Shown: positions 24,721-34,838, counted from the first letter of the stretch. The stretch: 36,818 nt of DNA from Psychromonas sp. Urea-02u-13 (GCF_002835995.1 NZ_PJBZ01000076.1:1-36818); one strand, 5' to 3'. Numbers and translations: made by a program. The notes: generated from the sequence alone by a model not told the origin.

Positions 24721-25244
24721 TGAAAAAGCAAAAAGGGTTTACACTTATTGAACTACTGATTGCTATGTCAGTGTTGATGATTTTAATCTCTATTGCCAGT
24801 CCTGCTTATAACCAACTTTTTTCAAAACAAGCATTGGTTGCAAGTGGTGAGCGACTTTTTCAGTTTTTAGGGTTCGCTAAATCACAGTCTATAAAGTACA
24901 ACAAAAAAGTGTATGTACATTTTTGCCAGCAAGGTTCGACTCAAAAATGGAGAATGGCCATGAGTGAAGATACTAGCTGTGACTGTTTTGTTGAAAATAG
25001 CTGTGTTTTAAACGGGGCCCAACATAATGTGATATTAAGTGATGGAAACTTGGTATTTACCTCGCCGAGTGACATTACTTTTACCGGGTTACAAGCATCC
25101 TATAACCCGATGCGATTCTCAGTGAATGCGGGTAGCATTACTTTAAGTGATAACAACGGCTATAAATTAAAAGTGATTCAGTCTGTCATGCGACTAAGAA
25201 TATGCACGCCAGAGAGCGAACAACTGGGATATAAACAATGTTAA
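24720..25244 (+). CDS. GspH/FimT-like pseudopilin
   Basis: A 174-residue prepilin-like protein with leader MKKQKG and mature start FTLIELLIAMSVLMI; Glu5 is present. The segment after the helix (SGERLFQFLGFAKSQSIKYN) is typical of the GspH/FimT group, whose members help start or cap type IV pili or type II pseudopili. Several cysteines follow (CDCFVENSC near residue 89). It is translationally coupled to the response regulator ahead and overlaps the next gene by 7 bp. Confidence 0.87.
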   Translation: MKKQKGFTLIELLIAMSVLMILISIASPAYNQLFSKQALVASGERLFQFLGFAKSQSIKYNKKVYVHFCQQGSTQKWRMAMSEDTSCDCFVENSCVLNGAQHNVILSDGNLVFTSPSDITFTGLQASYNPMRFSVNAGSITLSDNNGYKLKVIQSVMRLRICTPESEQLGYKQC

Positions 25245-25852
25245 ACATACACGCCAAAGACCGCCAACATGGATTTTCATTAGTTGAATTGCTTATTGCT
25301 TTGCTGCTCGGCTCAGTATTGCTTGCGATGATCATTGGTTTATATGTCACTGGTGTTTCTACGGGCGCCAAAAGTTTAAAATACTCGCGCTTACGTACTG
25401 ATTTACAATCTATTATTGCCATAATGGAAACGGATATTCGTCGCGCGGGTTACGGTGGCGAAAATTATCTTGTTGGCGCAACGGGTGATAAAGGCATTGA
25501 TATTAATAGTGGCGGAGATTGCATTGTTTATTATTATAACCATAACAGTTCAGTAACATTGGAAAGCAGTAATCAAATGGCTTTTAGCTTTAAAGACAGC
25601 ACCATCAAATTCAAAACGGGTGTGGGTCAAGTGGCCAATACCGTGTGCGCGGTAACAACAGGTTGGACTGATGTGTCAGATGACCAATTTATTAGCATTA
25701 CCGATCTCGCTTTTACTGAAAGCATCACTTCTAGTGCATCTGCCACGATACGTAGCGTGAAAATAGAATTGGCAGGAGAACTTGTTTCCGACAGTGCTTA
25801 TACACATGCGATAACAACACGTGTACAAGTGCGAAATTTAGAGTTTAATTAG
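25238..25852 (+). CDS. PilW-like minor pilin
   Basis: A 204-residue prepilin-like protein. A 12-residue leader ends in RQHG, then FSLVELLIALLLGSVLL. The motif METDIRRAGYGG (near residue 64) is a hallmark of PilW-type minor pilins. In most genomes fimT and pilW are accompanied by pilV, pilX and pilY1; none of these is present here, so the pair may serve the MSHA system, a type II secretion system, or act with genes elsewhere. It is last gene of the three-gene unit; no clear terminator follows. Confidence 0.85.
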   Translation: MLNIHAKDRQHGFSLVELLIALLLGSVLLAMIIGLYVTGVSTGAKSLKYSRLRTDLQSIIAIMETDIRRAGYGGENYLVGATGDKGIDINSGGDCIVYYYNHNSSVTLESSNQMAFSFKDSTIKFKTGVGQVANTVCAVTTGWTDVSDDQFISITDLAFTESITSSASATIRSVKIELAGELVSDSAYTHAITTRVQVRNLEFN

Positions 25853-26011
25853 TACCAAGCGCATTTAATTTGTGATCCGTCTTGCTTGTTAAAACGAGCG
25901 CTATCTACGTTATGAATTTGGAAAGGAGAATAACTACTTCCAGCAACTCATACCTTGCTAGCACTCATTTTTCCTACGCGATACAAGATCACATATTTAA
26001 GGCACTTGGTA
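25853..26011. mobile_element. MITE-like element 1 with TACCAAG ends
   Basis: 159 bp bounded by 25-bp inverted repeats that match at 21 positions (TACCAAG at the left, CTTGGTA at the right, both running inward to GATC). It is non-coding. The interior shares long stretches with the element at 26132 (TCTTGCT-GTTAAAA, CGTT, AAGG-GAA-AAC and TTTTTCCT-CGC). No transposase is seen. It lies 3' of the PilW-like gene. Confidence 0.72.
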
Positions 26012-26131
26012 TAAACAGAATCTCATCGGTTTGTTGCATCCTAGCAAGTTCCCCGTTTATCCCATGAACTACTCGCCATTTCGCCTTCGCTAGTTATAAA
26101 ATACCCATACAAAAAATAACCAACTATTTAA

Positions 26132-26355
26132 TACCAATTCCACTAAGTAACGGATCAATCTTGCTGGTTAAAAGAAGTGATTTCCGCGTTGTAAGTTTTG
26201 TAAAGGGAACAACCATTAATCATTAAATGGTTAGTTTCATTTAATGTGCGGTAGAGGATTAACGCAGTTAATCGCTCGTTAGCACAGCAACTTTCGCCTT
26301 GAACTCGCTTATTTTTCCTGCGCAATATTAGACCATTAAATTAATGGAACTGGTA
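26132..26355. mobile_element. MITE-like element 2 with TACCAATTCCA ends
   Basis: 224 bp bounded by TACCAATTCCACTAA and an inverted TTAATGGAACTGGTA (13 of 15 positions match). It belongs to the same family as the element at 25853 by interior similarity. Its right end lies 22 bp before the GH2 start codon, so it may supply part of the promoter or leader of that gene. The 120 bp between the two elements hold nothing else I can recognise. Confidence 0.7.
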
Positions 26356-26376
26356 TAAGTTCATTTGGAGTGAATG

Positions 26377-28824
26377 ATGCACATTTCCCTTAACGGTCAA
26401 TGGTCTGTTGACTGTATTAATACTGATGAAGTCTCTAAGAAAGAGATTAATAATCTTGCTATCACCTTACCGGGCGATATTCATAGTGCGCTAATTGATG
26501 CTGGGAAAATGGAATCTCCTTATTGGGCGACCAATGAAAAACAGGTGCAATGGGTTGGCGAAAGTGAATGGTTATTACACCGTAACTTTGAGTTAAGCCA
26601 GGCACAATGTGACGTAGCAAGCTTAGATCTGTCTATCGAGTATTTAGATACGATTGCAGAAATAAAAATAAACAATCACGTCATTGCCACGAGTCGTAAT
26701 ATGTTTGTAGCATTAAAGCTGAATATATTACCCTTTATAAATGTTGGCTCAAATCGCATTGAAATCCTATTAAAACGCGCCGATCTTGCCGCCAAAGCGG
26801 AAGCTGAAAAACTGCCATTCCCTATTCCATGGGCGGTGGGTAATAACAAAGTGCCACATATGAACACATTGCGCAAAGCACAATGCCATGCAGGTTGGGA
26901 TTGGGGGATTTGTCTTTTAGTGGCTGGCGTTTATGGTGATATCACGCTAACCCCGATTGAAAAAACACGTTTAGTCGCAGTGCAAACAGATCAAGTTTGG
27001 CAGGGGAATACCTGTGAATTAAGTGTCTCGGTTGAGTATAAAAAACTGAATACACAGAGTGACCAAGTGACGGTGAATTTTGCTGACCAAGAAGTTGTCT
27101 GTGAATTAGATCTGCTGAATAATAGTCAGGTGTTTTCCTTTGTGATTGAAGACGCCAAACGCTGGTGGCCAGCAGGTTACGGTGATGCACATTTATATGA
27201 TTTAAGTGTCTCGCTAGACAATCAAACAATTAACAAAAAGATCGGCCTGCGCGAATTGCGTTTAATCACAGAAGAAGACGCGGTTGGTTCAAGCATGATG
27301 TTTGAAGTGAATGGGTTTCCAATCACAGCGAAAGGCGCTAACTGGATCCCACTGGATGCGATGCCTGGGTTAAACAGCGATCAACGCTATCGCAAGCTAT
27401 TAACCGATGCGCACGCGGCTAATATGAATATGATTCGTGTATGGGGTGGCGGTATCTATGAACACGATATTTTTTATGAATTATGTGATGAATTAGGATT
27501 GTTAGTTTGGCAGGACTTAATGTTCTCCTGTGCGCTTTATCCATCAACCCCTGACTTTGTTAAAAATGTTGTTGAAGAAGTCGATTACCAAATCAAACGA
27601 TTACGTAATCACAGTTGTATTGCTCTGTGGTGTGGAGACAATGAAGTGATTGGTGCAATCGGTTGGTATCCAGAGTCGAAACAAAATCGTGAAAAGTATG
27701 TAGTTAACTATGACCGTTTGAATCGCGCCCTTGAAGAAACGGTATTAAATGCCGATAGTAGCCGCCGTTTTTGGGCAAGCTCCCCGTGTAATGGCGAGCT
27801 TGATTTTGGCGATGCATGGCATGACGATAACCGTGGTGATATGCATTACTGGGATGTATGGCATTCGGGTAAATCGATTGATGCTTATACAACCATCAAT
27901 CCACGTTTTTGTAGTGAGTTTGGTTTTCAATCTTGGCCTTCATTGCCAACCGTTAAACAGTTTGCACCAAAGGAAGATTGGAATATTACCTCGCCTTCCT
28001 TTGAGGGACACCAAAAGAATGGCCGTGGTAACTCTATTATTACTGAAATGTTTACCCGTTATTACCGTTTTCCAAAAAGCTTCGAGCAAATGTTGTACCT
28101 GAGTCAAGTACAGCAATCGGTCGCGATTAAAACTGCCAGCGAATACTGGCGTGCGATTAAACCGATTAATCGCGGTATTCTCTATTGGCAGTTAAATGAT
28201 TGTTGGCCAGTGAGTTCATGGTCATCAATTGAATATGATGGACGTTGGAAGCAATTGCATTATCAAACCGCGCGATTCTTTGCGCCGTTATTAGCCGTGT
28301 TTGTAAAGTCAGATGAGACATTACGCCTACAAGTGGTGAACGATAATCGCCAAGCGTATGAAGTGAGTGGTGAGCTAATATGGCAATCATGGGCGGGTGA
28401 CACTTTACATCAAGAGGCTATTAATGCCTCTATTGAAGCCGATGGTAATGTTGAAGTCTGGTCGTGGGACTTAGATAAAATTAAAGGCCGTGAAGATGAA
28501 GGTTTCTTTTATGTGAAACTCTCTAATGGTGATACTGATTTTAATAATACTTACTTCAGTGCTAAAGCAAAACAATGCCGATTTGTAGAGCCGACATTAA
28601 CTATTGAAGTAGCGCAAGTTAAAGAGGTCATTGAAGTGACGCTAAGCACTGATAATCCTGCATTCTTTATGCATTTAGAATATCAAGGGAAGGGGCGTTT
28701 TAGTGATTCAAGCTTTACCTTATTAGCGGGAGAAACACGCACCATCGAGTATTTTGGTGAGGCGAGTTTAGCGCAACTTAAAGCGGGGTTAACTGTTTAC
28801 GATCTCTATCATAGTTATGCGTAA
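26377..28824 (+). CDS. GH2 beta-mannosidase
   Basis: An 815-residue glycoside hydrolase of family 2 that cleaves terminal beta-mannosyl residues from manno-oligosaccharides. A jelly-roll sugar-binding domain (about residues 1-190) and an Ig-like domain precede the TIM barrel, which has the acid/base Glu423 in WCGDNE and the nucleophile Glu514 in CSEFGFQSWP. Two C-terminal beta domains complete the fold. No signal peptide is present, so it is cytoplasmic. The second of two adjacent ATGs was chosen because GGAG lies 6 nt away; 26374 is also possible. The neighbouring transporter may import its substrate, but a terminator stands between the two genes. Confidence 0.93.
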   Translation: MHISLNGQWSVDCINTDEVSKKEINNLAITLPGDIHSALIDAGKMESPYWATNEKQVQWVGESEWLLHRNFELSQAQCDVASLDLSIEYLDTIAEIKINNHVIATSRNMFVALKLNILPFINVGSNRIEILLKRADLAAKAEAEKLPFPIPWAVGNNKVPHMNTLRKAQCHAGWDWGICLLVAGVYGDITLTPIEKTRLVAVQTDQVWQGNTCELSVSVEYKKLNTQSDQVTVNFADQEVVCELDLLNNSQVFSFVIEDAKRWWPAGYGDAHLYDLSVSLDNQTINKKIGLRELRLITEEDAVGSSMMFEVNGFPITAKGANWIPLDAMPGLNSDQRYRKLLTDAHAANMNMIRVWGGGIYEHDIFYELCDELGLLVWQDLMFSCALYPSTPDFVKNVVEEVDYQIKRLRNHSCIALWCGDNEVIGAIGWYPESKQNREKYVVNYDRLNRALEETVLNADSSRRFWASSPCNGELDFGDAWHDDNRGDMHYWDVWHSGKSIDAYTTINPRFCSEFGFQSWPSLPTVKQFAPKEDWNITSPSFEGHQKNGRGNSIITEMFTRYYRFPKSFEQMLYLSQVQQSVAIKTASEYWRAIKPINRGILYWQLNDCWPVSSWSSIEYDGRWKQLHYQTARFFAPLLAVFVKSDETLRLQVVNDNRQAYEVSGELIWQSWAGDTLHQEAINASIEADGNVEVWSWDLDKIKGREDEGFFYVKLSNGDTDFNNTYFSAKAKQCRFVEPTLTIEVAQVKEVIEVTLSTDNPAFFMHLEYQGKGRFSDSSFTLLAGETRTIEYFGEASLAQLKAGLTVYDLYHSYA

Positions 28825-28853
28825 GACTGTATTCTAAGTTTTATTTTTATCAT

Positions 28854-28887
28854 AAGGCTAGTTTGCAAAAACTAGCCTTTATTTTTT
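28854..28887 (+). terminator. Rho-independent terminator after the GH2 gene
   Basis: An 11-bp perfect stem (AAGGCTAGTTT with AAACTAGCCTT, loop GCAA) followed by TATTTTTT. Confidence 0.9.
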
Positions 28888-28898
28888 AAGGGATTAAC

Positions 28899-30044
28899 TT
28901 GTTTACTCTTTCTGCCAAAACGTGGTTAACCACCTATTTTATAAACTTCTATTTTATCTGGGGGATCTTTCTGCCTTTTTGGGGCATTTGGCTAACCGGT
29001 CAAGGGGTGACCACAGAGCAAGTAGGCGTGCTTTTTTCGGTTGGTTTAGTCTTACGCTTTGTCAGTAGTTTGAGCATCTTGCCCAGAGTCTCCAGTGGCA
29101 GCGCAACACTGAGACTTATCCGAATATTGGCATTTATTACCCTGCTTTGCTTTGCCTCTCTATTTTACCTTAAAGGTTATATGTGGCTGGCCTCATTAAC
29201 ATTACTCGTTAACTTTATGATGGCCCCTATGATGCCACTTGGCGATATTGTCGGTAGTCGCTTAGTACAGCAAATTCAGCTTGATTATGGTCGTGTGCGA
29301 TTATGGGGTTCGGTCAGCTTTATTGCCGGATCAACAGTGGTGGGTTGGCTGATTGTTGATTATGGTTTACAAGCTATACTTGCGTTGATTGTACTGACTT
29401 GTGTGGTGCTGTGGGTATTCGCACTCGCAAGGCTTAGCCCAAATTTAGTAGATAATATTGAGACGGGTGAAAGTAAAAAAACATCGTTATTAAAAACACT
29501 TAAAAAACCAGAAGTGATTTTGTTTCTACTGATTGTTGGTTTTATACAGGGTAGCCATGGCGCTTATTATGCTTTTAGTACGATATATTGGGATAGCTTA
29601 GGCATTGCAGGAAGTACGATTGCCTGGTTATGGGCAATCTCAGTATTTGCAGAAGTGTTGATTTTACGTTTTAACAGTAAGTTATTTGGCCGATGGAGCA
29701 TCAAGCAGATGTTATTGCTCGGTTTAGTGGGCGGAATCGTTCGCTGGTGGGTACTTTCTATCACGGATGACGTTTACCTACTGGCGCTTGTGCAGACATT
29801 ACATGCACTCACTTTTGCAGTGACGCATCTGGCTGCCATTCGTTATATTAGCCAGCAAAAACCTTCGGAGCTAGTGACTTATCAGAGTCTCTATTCAGGC
29901 ATTGCATTAGGCTTGCTGATGGCACTGTTTACTTATATAGCAGGGGTTAGCTACGAAACATTACAGGGTGACCTGTTCTTATTGTCAGCCGCATTATTAC
30001 TGCCTGTTTTTGTGTTTATTAAATTGTGGAAAGTAAATAGTTGA
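28899..30044 (+). CDS. MFS transporter, HcaT (3-phenylpropionate permease)-like
   Basis: A 381-residue inner-membrane protein with about 12 helices in two halves. The start (FINFYFIWGIFLPFWGIWL) and the YGRVRLWGSVSFIAGS loop near residues 141-156 are characteristic of the HcaT/nucleoside-permease-like branch of the major facilitator superfamily. The start codon is TTG at 28899, preceded by AAGGG at about 6 nt; no ATG lies near. Family members are often annotated as 3-phenylpropionate transporters, but next to a beta-mannosidase the substrate may be a sugar or oligosaccharide. Substrate unproven. Confidence 0.88.
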   Translation: MFTLSAKTWLTTYFINFYFIWGIFLPFWGIWLTGQGVTTEQVGVLFSVGLVLRFVSSLSILPRVSSGSATLRLIRILAFITLLCFASLFYLKGYMWLASLTLLVNFMMAPMMPLGDIVGSRLVQQIQLDYGRVRLWGSVSFIAGSTVVGWLIVDYGLQAILALIVLTCVVLWVFALARLSPNLVDNIETGESKKTSLLKTLKKPEVILFLLIVGFIQGSHGAYYAFSTIYWDSLGIAGSTIAWLWAISVFAEVLILRFNSKLFGRWSIKQMLLLGLVGGIVRWWVLSITDDVYLLALVQTLHALTFAVTHLAAIRYISQQKPSELVTYQSLYSGIALGLLMALFTYIAGVSYETLQGDLFLLSAALLLPVFVFIKLWKVNS

Positions 30045-30146
30045 ACTTTTAGTGAATCACAATGACTAATTAAATGATGAGGCACCTTGAAATGGCATAA
30101 AATGCCCATATATAATAATTACAATAACATTATTCTAGGATCTATT

Positions 30147-30614
30147 ATGTTTGCAAGATTATTTGTTTTATTTACAGCTGTTTCATTATTAGAAATTTTT
30201 GTACTGGTGAAAGTGGGCAGTTTCTTAGGTGCATTGCCGACAGTGGCATTGGTCATTGTTACCGCATTAATTGGATCCGCATTAGTGCGTAGCCAAGGTT
30301 TACAGTTGATACAGCAATATCAGCAACGTATTGCAAAAGGTGAAATGCCAGGTCAACAATTAGTTGAAGGCCTTATGCTTATTATTACCGGTGTCTTGCT
30401 TGTTACGCCGGGTTTTGTAACCGATTTTTGTGGATTGATGTTACTTCAGCCATCTATTCGTGGCGCGATTGCTAAAACATTATTAGCAAATATTAAATTC
30501 TCTCCTGCTGCCATGTCAGGCGGTTTTTCACAGACTCAATCCGGGTTCTCAAAGCCCAATATTGATAGTGATGTGATTGAAGGTGAATTTGAGCGCAAAG
30601 ACGATGGAAAATAG
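30147..30614 (+). CDS. fxsA: FxsA family membrane protein
   Basis: A 155-residue cytoplasmic-membrane protein with helices near residues 2-20, 22-44 and 70-92 and a polar, Gly/Ser-rich C-terminus. Motifs LLEIFVLVKVG, TALIGSALVRSQG and LLVTPGFVTDFCGLMLL are diagnostic. In E. coli overproduction of FxsA relieves exclusion of phage T7 by the F plasmid; the normal role is unclear. ATG 30147 was chosen over the open frame from 30087 because AGGA stands just ahead and it gives the family N-terminus. Its place ahead of groES is conserved. Confidence 0.93.
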   Translation: MFARLFVLFTAVSLLEIFVLVKVGSFLGALPTVALVIVTALIGSALVRSQGLQLIQQYQQRIAKGEMPGQQLVEGLMLIITGVLLVTPGFVTDFCGLMLLQPSIRGAIAKTLLANIKFSPAAMSGGFSQTQSGFSKPNIDSDVIEGEFERKDDGK

Positions 30615-30657
30615 AGTTTGTTGAGGATAATCACAAAAGTAATTTTTTTGTCAGTTA

Positions 30658-30712
30658 AAAGGCCAGTTTAATAAATTAAACACGTTAAATAACTGGCTTT
30701 GTTTTGTTTTTA
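30658..30712 (+). terminator. Probable terminator after fxsA
   Basis: GCCAGTT (30662-30668) pairs with AACTGGC (30691-30697), with AAA/TTT extension and a smaller inner pairing, and a T-rich stretch follows. Confidence 0.65.
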
Positions 30713-30790
30713 CTCTAAATTCATTGTTTTGTAACAAAAGGGCGTTACATTAGCGCCACTAAAAAATTGAGTCACCCAAAAGGATTAATT

Positions 30791-31033
30791 GTGGATATTA
30801 AGAGTTCAATAACACTAAGAAGCTTTAAAAAATATCATCCTCGACAAATTGCAAAATTTGTAAAAGGTTTTTTTAATGGCCGCATTTTCATTGTAGGTTT
30901 AGGCCGCTTAAGAGTTATTGAAGGGCGTGTTGTTGCTTATCAACATCAAAAAACAGAAAAAAGCATTCTTATCGTTGTCAGTGAAATTAATAAGATTGTT
31001 GCAGAGATGTCGCAACGAAAATTAACGGTTTAA
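30791..31033 (+). CDS. Small conserved-looking protein of unknown function
   Basis: An 80-residue basic protein (DIKSSITLRSFKKYHPRQ near the start). Predicted pattern: a basic helix, then strands around GRIFIVGLGRLRVIEGRVV, then a C-terminal helix. The start is read as GTG 30791, with AAAGGA 7 nt upstream; the open frame continues to a TTG at 30767. It is a single gene framed by terminators, between fxsA and groES. I recognise no family. A sound ribosome binding site, own terminator and non-random composition argue that it is real. Confidence 0.7.
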   Translation: MDIKSSITLRSFKKYHPRQIAKFVKGFFNGRIFIVGLGRLRVIEGRVVAYQHQKTEKSILIVVSEINKIVAEMSQRKLTV

Positions 31034-31054
31034 TCAAACCTTATTTAGATTGAT

Positions 31055-31084
31055 AATCCGCATTTAAAAATGCGGATTTTTTTT
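31055..31084 (+). terminator. Rho-independent terminator ahead of groES
   Basis: Stem AATCCGCATT with AATGCGGATT followed by eight T. It isolates the groESL transcript from the small gene upstream. Confidence 0.9.
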
Positions 31085-31104
31085 GTCTAAAATCTCCCAT
31101 TACA

Positions 31105-31132
31105 CTTGATTCTCAATAGAACACCCCCATCT
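31105..31132 (+). promoter_or_regulatory. Sigma-32 (heat-shock) promoter of groESL
   Basis: A -35 box CTTGATT and a -10 box CCCCATCT are separated by 13 nt, close to the known sigma-32 consensus (CTTGAAA, 11-16 nt, CCCCATnT). It lies 55 bp ahead of groES, directly after the terminator of the preceding gene. Confidence 0.85.
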
Positions 31133-31186
31133 GTATTTATAAACTTACTCCCTATTATTTTTAAGTATTATTTTTAAGGAATCACA

Positions 31187-31477
31187 ATGACTATTCGTCC
31201 ATTACATGATCGCATTATTTTAAAACGTACTGAGCAAGAAACTAAATCTGCTGGTGGCATCGTATTAACAGGCAGCGCAGCAGCAAAATCAACTCGTGGT
31301 GAAGTTATTGCCGTGGGTAATGGTCGAATTCTAGAAAATGGCGAAGTACGCCCATTAGACGTAAAAGTTGGCGATATTGTTATTTTCAGTGAAGGTTACG
31401 GCCTAAAAACTGAAAAAATTGAAGGCGAAGAAGTACTGATTTTAAGCGAAAATGACATTCTGGCAATTGTTGAATAA
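31187..31477 (+). CDS. groS: Co-chaperonin GroES
   Basis: A 96-residue protein that forms the heptameric lid of the GroEL folding chamber. The start [14 protein letters not shown], the mobile loop ([15 protein letters not shown], residues 18-32) and the end [11 protein letters not shown] are all standard. A good AAGGA precedes the ATG. It is transcribed from the sigma-32 promoter upstream. The gap to groEL is unusually long (253 bp) and filled with repeats. Confidence 0.98.
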   Translation: MTIRPLHDRIILKRTEQETKSAGGIVLTGSAAAKSTRGEVIAVGNGRILENGEVRPLDVKVGDIVIFSEGYGLKTEKIEGEEVLILSENDILAIVE

Positions 31478-31680
31478 GGATTGGCTTCAATATTACTTGC
31501 GATTTTGTTTTTAAAATAGCCAGTCATTTAGGATCGGCTTCAACATTAGTTGCGATTTTGTTTTTAAAATGTCCTGTCATTTAAGGCTTTTTGGAAATAA
31601 TTTATCGCAACTTATTTTGTAACGATCCCTTAAGGCTTTTTGGAAACAATTTATCACAAGTTATTTTGTAACGATCCCTA
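31478..31680 (+). repeat. Nested palindrome of four ~50-bp repeats between groES and groEL
   Basis: Two 53-bp direct repeats (31478-31530 and 31531-31583) are followed by two 49-bp direct repeats (31583-31631 and 31632-31680). The second pair resembles the first pair in reverse complement. The inner arms pair perfectly at AGTTGCGAT (31548-31556) with ATCGCAACT (31604-31612). The outer arms carry ACTTGCGAT and ATCACAAGT, where a G-C pair has become C-G. The array starts directly at the groES stop codon. Confidence 0.88.
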
Positions 31681-31700
31681 ACCACGTTAAAATTTAGTGA

Positions 31701-33368
<1,668 letters not shown>

Positions 33369-33401
33369 TCCCTTTCATCAGTTATTAACAGTTTGAAATA
33401 G

Positions 33402-33433
33402 AAAGGCCACTGGAAACAGTGGCCTTTTTTTTT
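33402..33433 (+). terminator. Rho-independent terminator after groEL
   Basis: A perfect 11-bp stem (AAAGGCCACTG with CAGTGGCCTTT, loop GAAA) running into nine T. Confidence 0.94.
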
Positions 33434-33606
33434 GCTTTGGATTTTGTTGAGTGTTGAACGCTGCTTAGTGAAGTTTAGCCAAAATATTGGAGTGTCCTAT
33501 TTTATTACTTTTTCACGAAAACAGTTAGATAGGGTAGTTTTATACTGTATTAGCGAACTTAATAATAAAAAAAGTAATCAAGGGAAAAGGTGAGAACTGA
33601 CCTCCA

Positions 33607-34425
33607 TTATTTTAAGAGGCAGCATCTCTTATATTTCAAACCACTCTTACAAGGGCATTGCTCATTTCTTCCCACCTTTTCTCCAGAAACAGTAGGTCTA
33701 TTTTTTGGAAGGTTATGTGTTGGCTTCATTGTATCGGGAGTTGGCTGACCTATGACCATTGTAGGGCCTAGCCCAACAACCCACATACCGCCACCGGGTT
33801 CTATTACCTTACACGAATATTCTTCGTCAAATGTTTTAAGTATTTCATGGGCTATTTGTCTCATCGATACAGCTATCAGATCAGAGAATGTTTGATCATG
33901 GCCAGAGGAGTCTGTTTTCTTCCAGCCCATTGAAGTTCCTGACTTTAAAGCCACAAACTTAGGATCTACAGTGGGAGATACATGATTAACTTCCTTGTTT
34001 GCTAGAAAAGTAACAATGTCTTTTCGACTAAACTCCTGCTTCTTTTCATTGATGAATACAATACCGTGCCACCATTTATCAAATGATATTTTTTGGGTTT
34101 GTAGCCCGCAATCAAGCAATGGATAAGTTGTAACTTTCGAACTTCCAATATGAACTTGGATGAGTCCTGCATGTGGTTTGGTATTTCCTTCGATAACTGG
34201 TTGAGCTGAGTCAACAAATCTTGAATCCAAGAGGTCAAGTTGATGGAGGAGAGAGTCAGATTTAGCTGTATCATGTAAAAGAGTTCTTGCCGCGGATGCT
34301 AGACGTTTTGCTTCAGGTATTATGCGTTCTTCATCAAAGATTTTAGCTGATGATTTTAAGTAATATACTGATTCATCAAAGAACTCCTGTAGTTCTTCAC
34401 GAGAACGTGGAATCTCTCTTCCCAT
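33607..34425 (-). CDS. SEC-C motif protein of unknown function
   Basis: A 272-residue protein with a C-terminal SEC-C zinc motif, VGRNEQCPCKSGLKYKRCC, as found at the end of SecA and in many unrelated proteins. The N-terminal third is helical (RSREELQEFFDESVYYLK, then RLASAARTLLHDTAKSDSLL); the middle is a beta-rich domain I do not recognise, with KWWHGIVFINEKKQEFSRKD near its centre. ATG 34425 was chosen because AGGAA stands ahead of it; the open frame upstream crosses a terminator hairpin. It begins the accessory-looking end of the window. No partner gene is adjacent. Function unknown. Confidence 0.75.
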   Translation of the reverse strand: MGREIPRSREELQEFFDESVYYLKSSAKIFDEERIIPEAKRLASAARTLLHDTAKSDSLLHQLDLLDSRFVDSAQPVIEGNTKPHAGLIQVHIGSSKVTTYPLLDCGLQTQKISFDKWWHGIVFINEKKQEFSRKDIVTFLANKEVNHVSPTVDPKFVALKSGTSMGWKKTDSSGHDQTFSDLIAVSMRQIAHEILKTFDEEYSCKVIEPGGGMWVVGLGPTMVIGQPTPDTMKPTHNLPKNRPTVSGEKVGRNEQCPCKSGLKYKRCCLLK

Positions 34426-34453
34426 TTGATGGTTCCTATTGTTAGCGATAAAA

Positions 34454-34483
34454 AAAAGACCACTTAATGATAAGCGGTCTTTT
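34454..34483 (-). terminator. Terminator hairpin upstream of the SEC-C gene
   Basis: A 13-bp stem with one mismatch (AAAAGACCACTTA with TAAGCGGTCTTTT, loop ATGA). Read on the minus strand it ends in a longer T-run than on the plus strand, so it best ends a minus-strand transcript coming from the tRNA-like segment on its right. Confidence 0.75.
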
Positions 34484-34484
34484 A

Positions 34485-34790
34485 ATGGTGCAGATATATA
34501 GGTTAGAAGCCTATACATGAGAGCACTTCAATATTCTTGACTAGATAATTCTAGCGCAATTAAAGTGCTTAGTATAGTTTGCATGTTTAAGAGTATGCTG
34601 TATTATATAATCATTCAAGAATAATGCGAACTGGCATCGAAGCGAATTAACTCAACTAGCGCCTTAGAACAGCGATTTTATGGTCTAGAAAAGAGTGCAG
34701 AACTGGATTTGAACCCCAGTGCCCCCGATAACAGTGAGTACTTCAATATTCTTGACGAAGTTGTACCTGATTCGTGATCTGCATTCCGCA
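34485..34790 (-). pseudogene. tRNA-like remnants with a 21-bp direct repeat
   Basis: The 90 bases at 34695-34784, read on the minus strand, resemble a tRNA with a long variable arm: ends ATGCAGA/TCTGCAC pair with one mismatch, a D-arm-like ACGAA...TTCGT encloses AGGTA, and a T-arm-like ACTGGGGTTCAAATCCAGT is one base short of perfect. No good anticodon arm and no encoded CCA are found, so it is probably decayed. A related piece ends at 34486 in TCTGCACCA, directly before the terminator, and contains a TATAGG-CTTCTAA-CCTATA hairpin. Both pieces share the segment at 34521-34541 and 34736-34756 (20 of 21 bases). No other gene is seen here. Confidence 0.35.
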
Positions 34791-34838
34791 TATGGCTAAA
34801 CGACAGGGTGCTCACTCCGCTTTAAGGAGTACTTTAAG

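Noticed and set aside
25882-26067. 61-codon open frame downstream of the PilW-like gene
   Set aside because: It lies across a MITE-like element and beyond its end; the sequence is explained by the repeat and shows no protein-like pattern.
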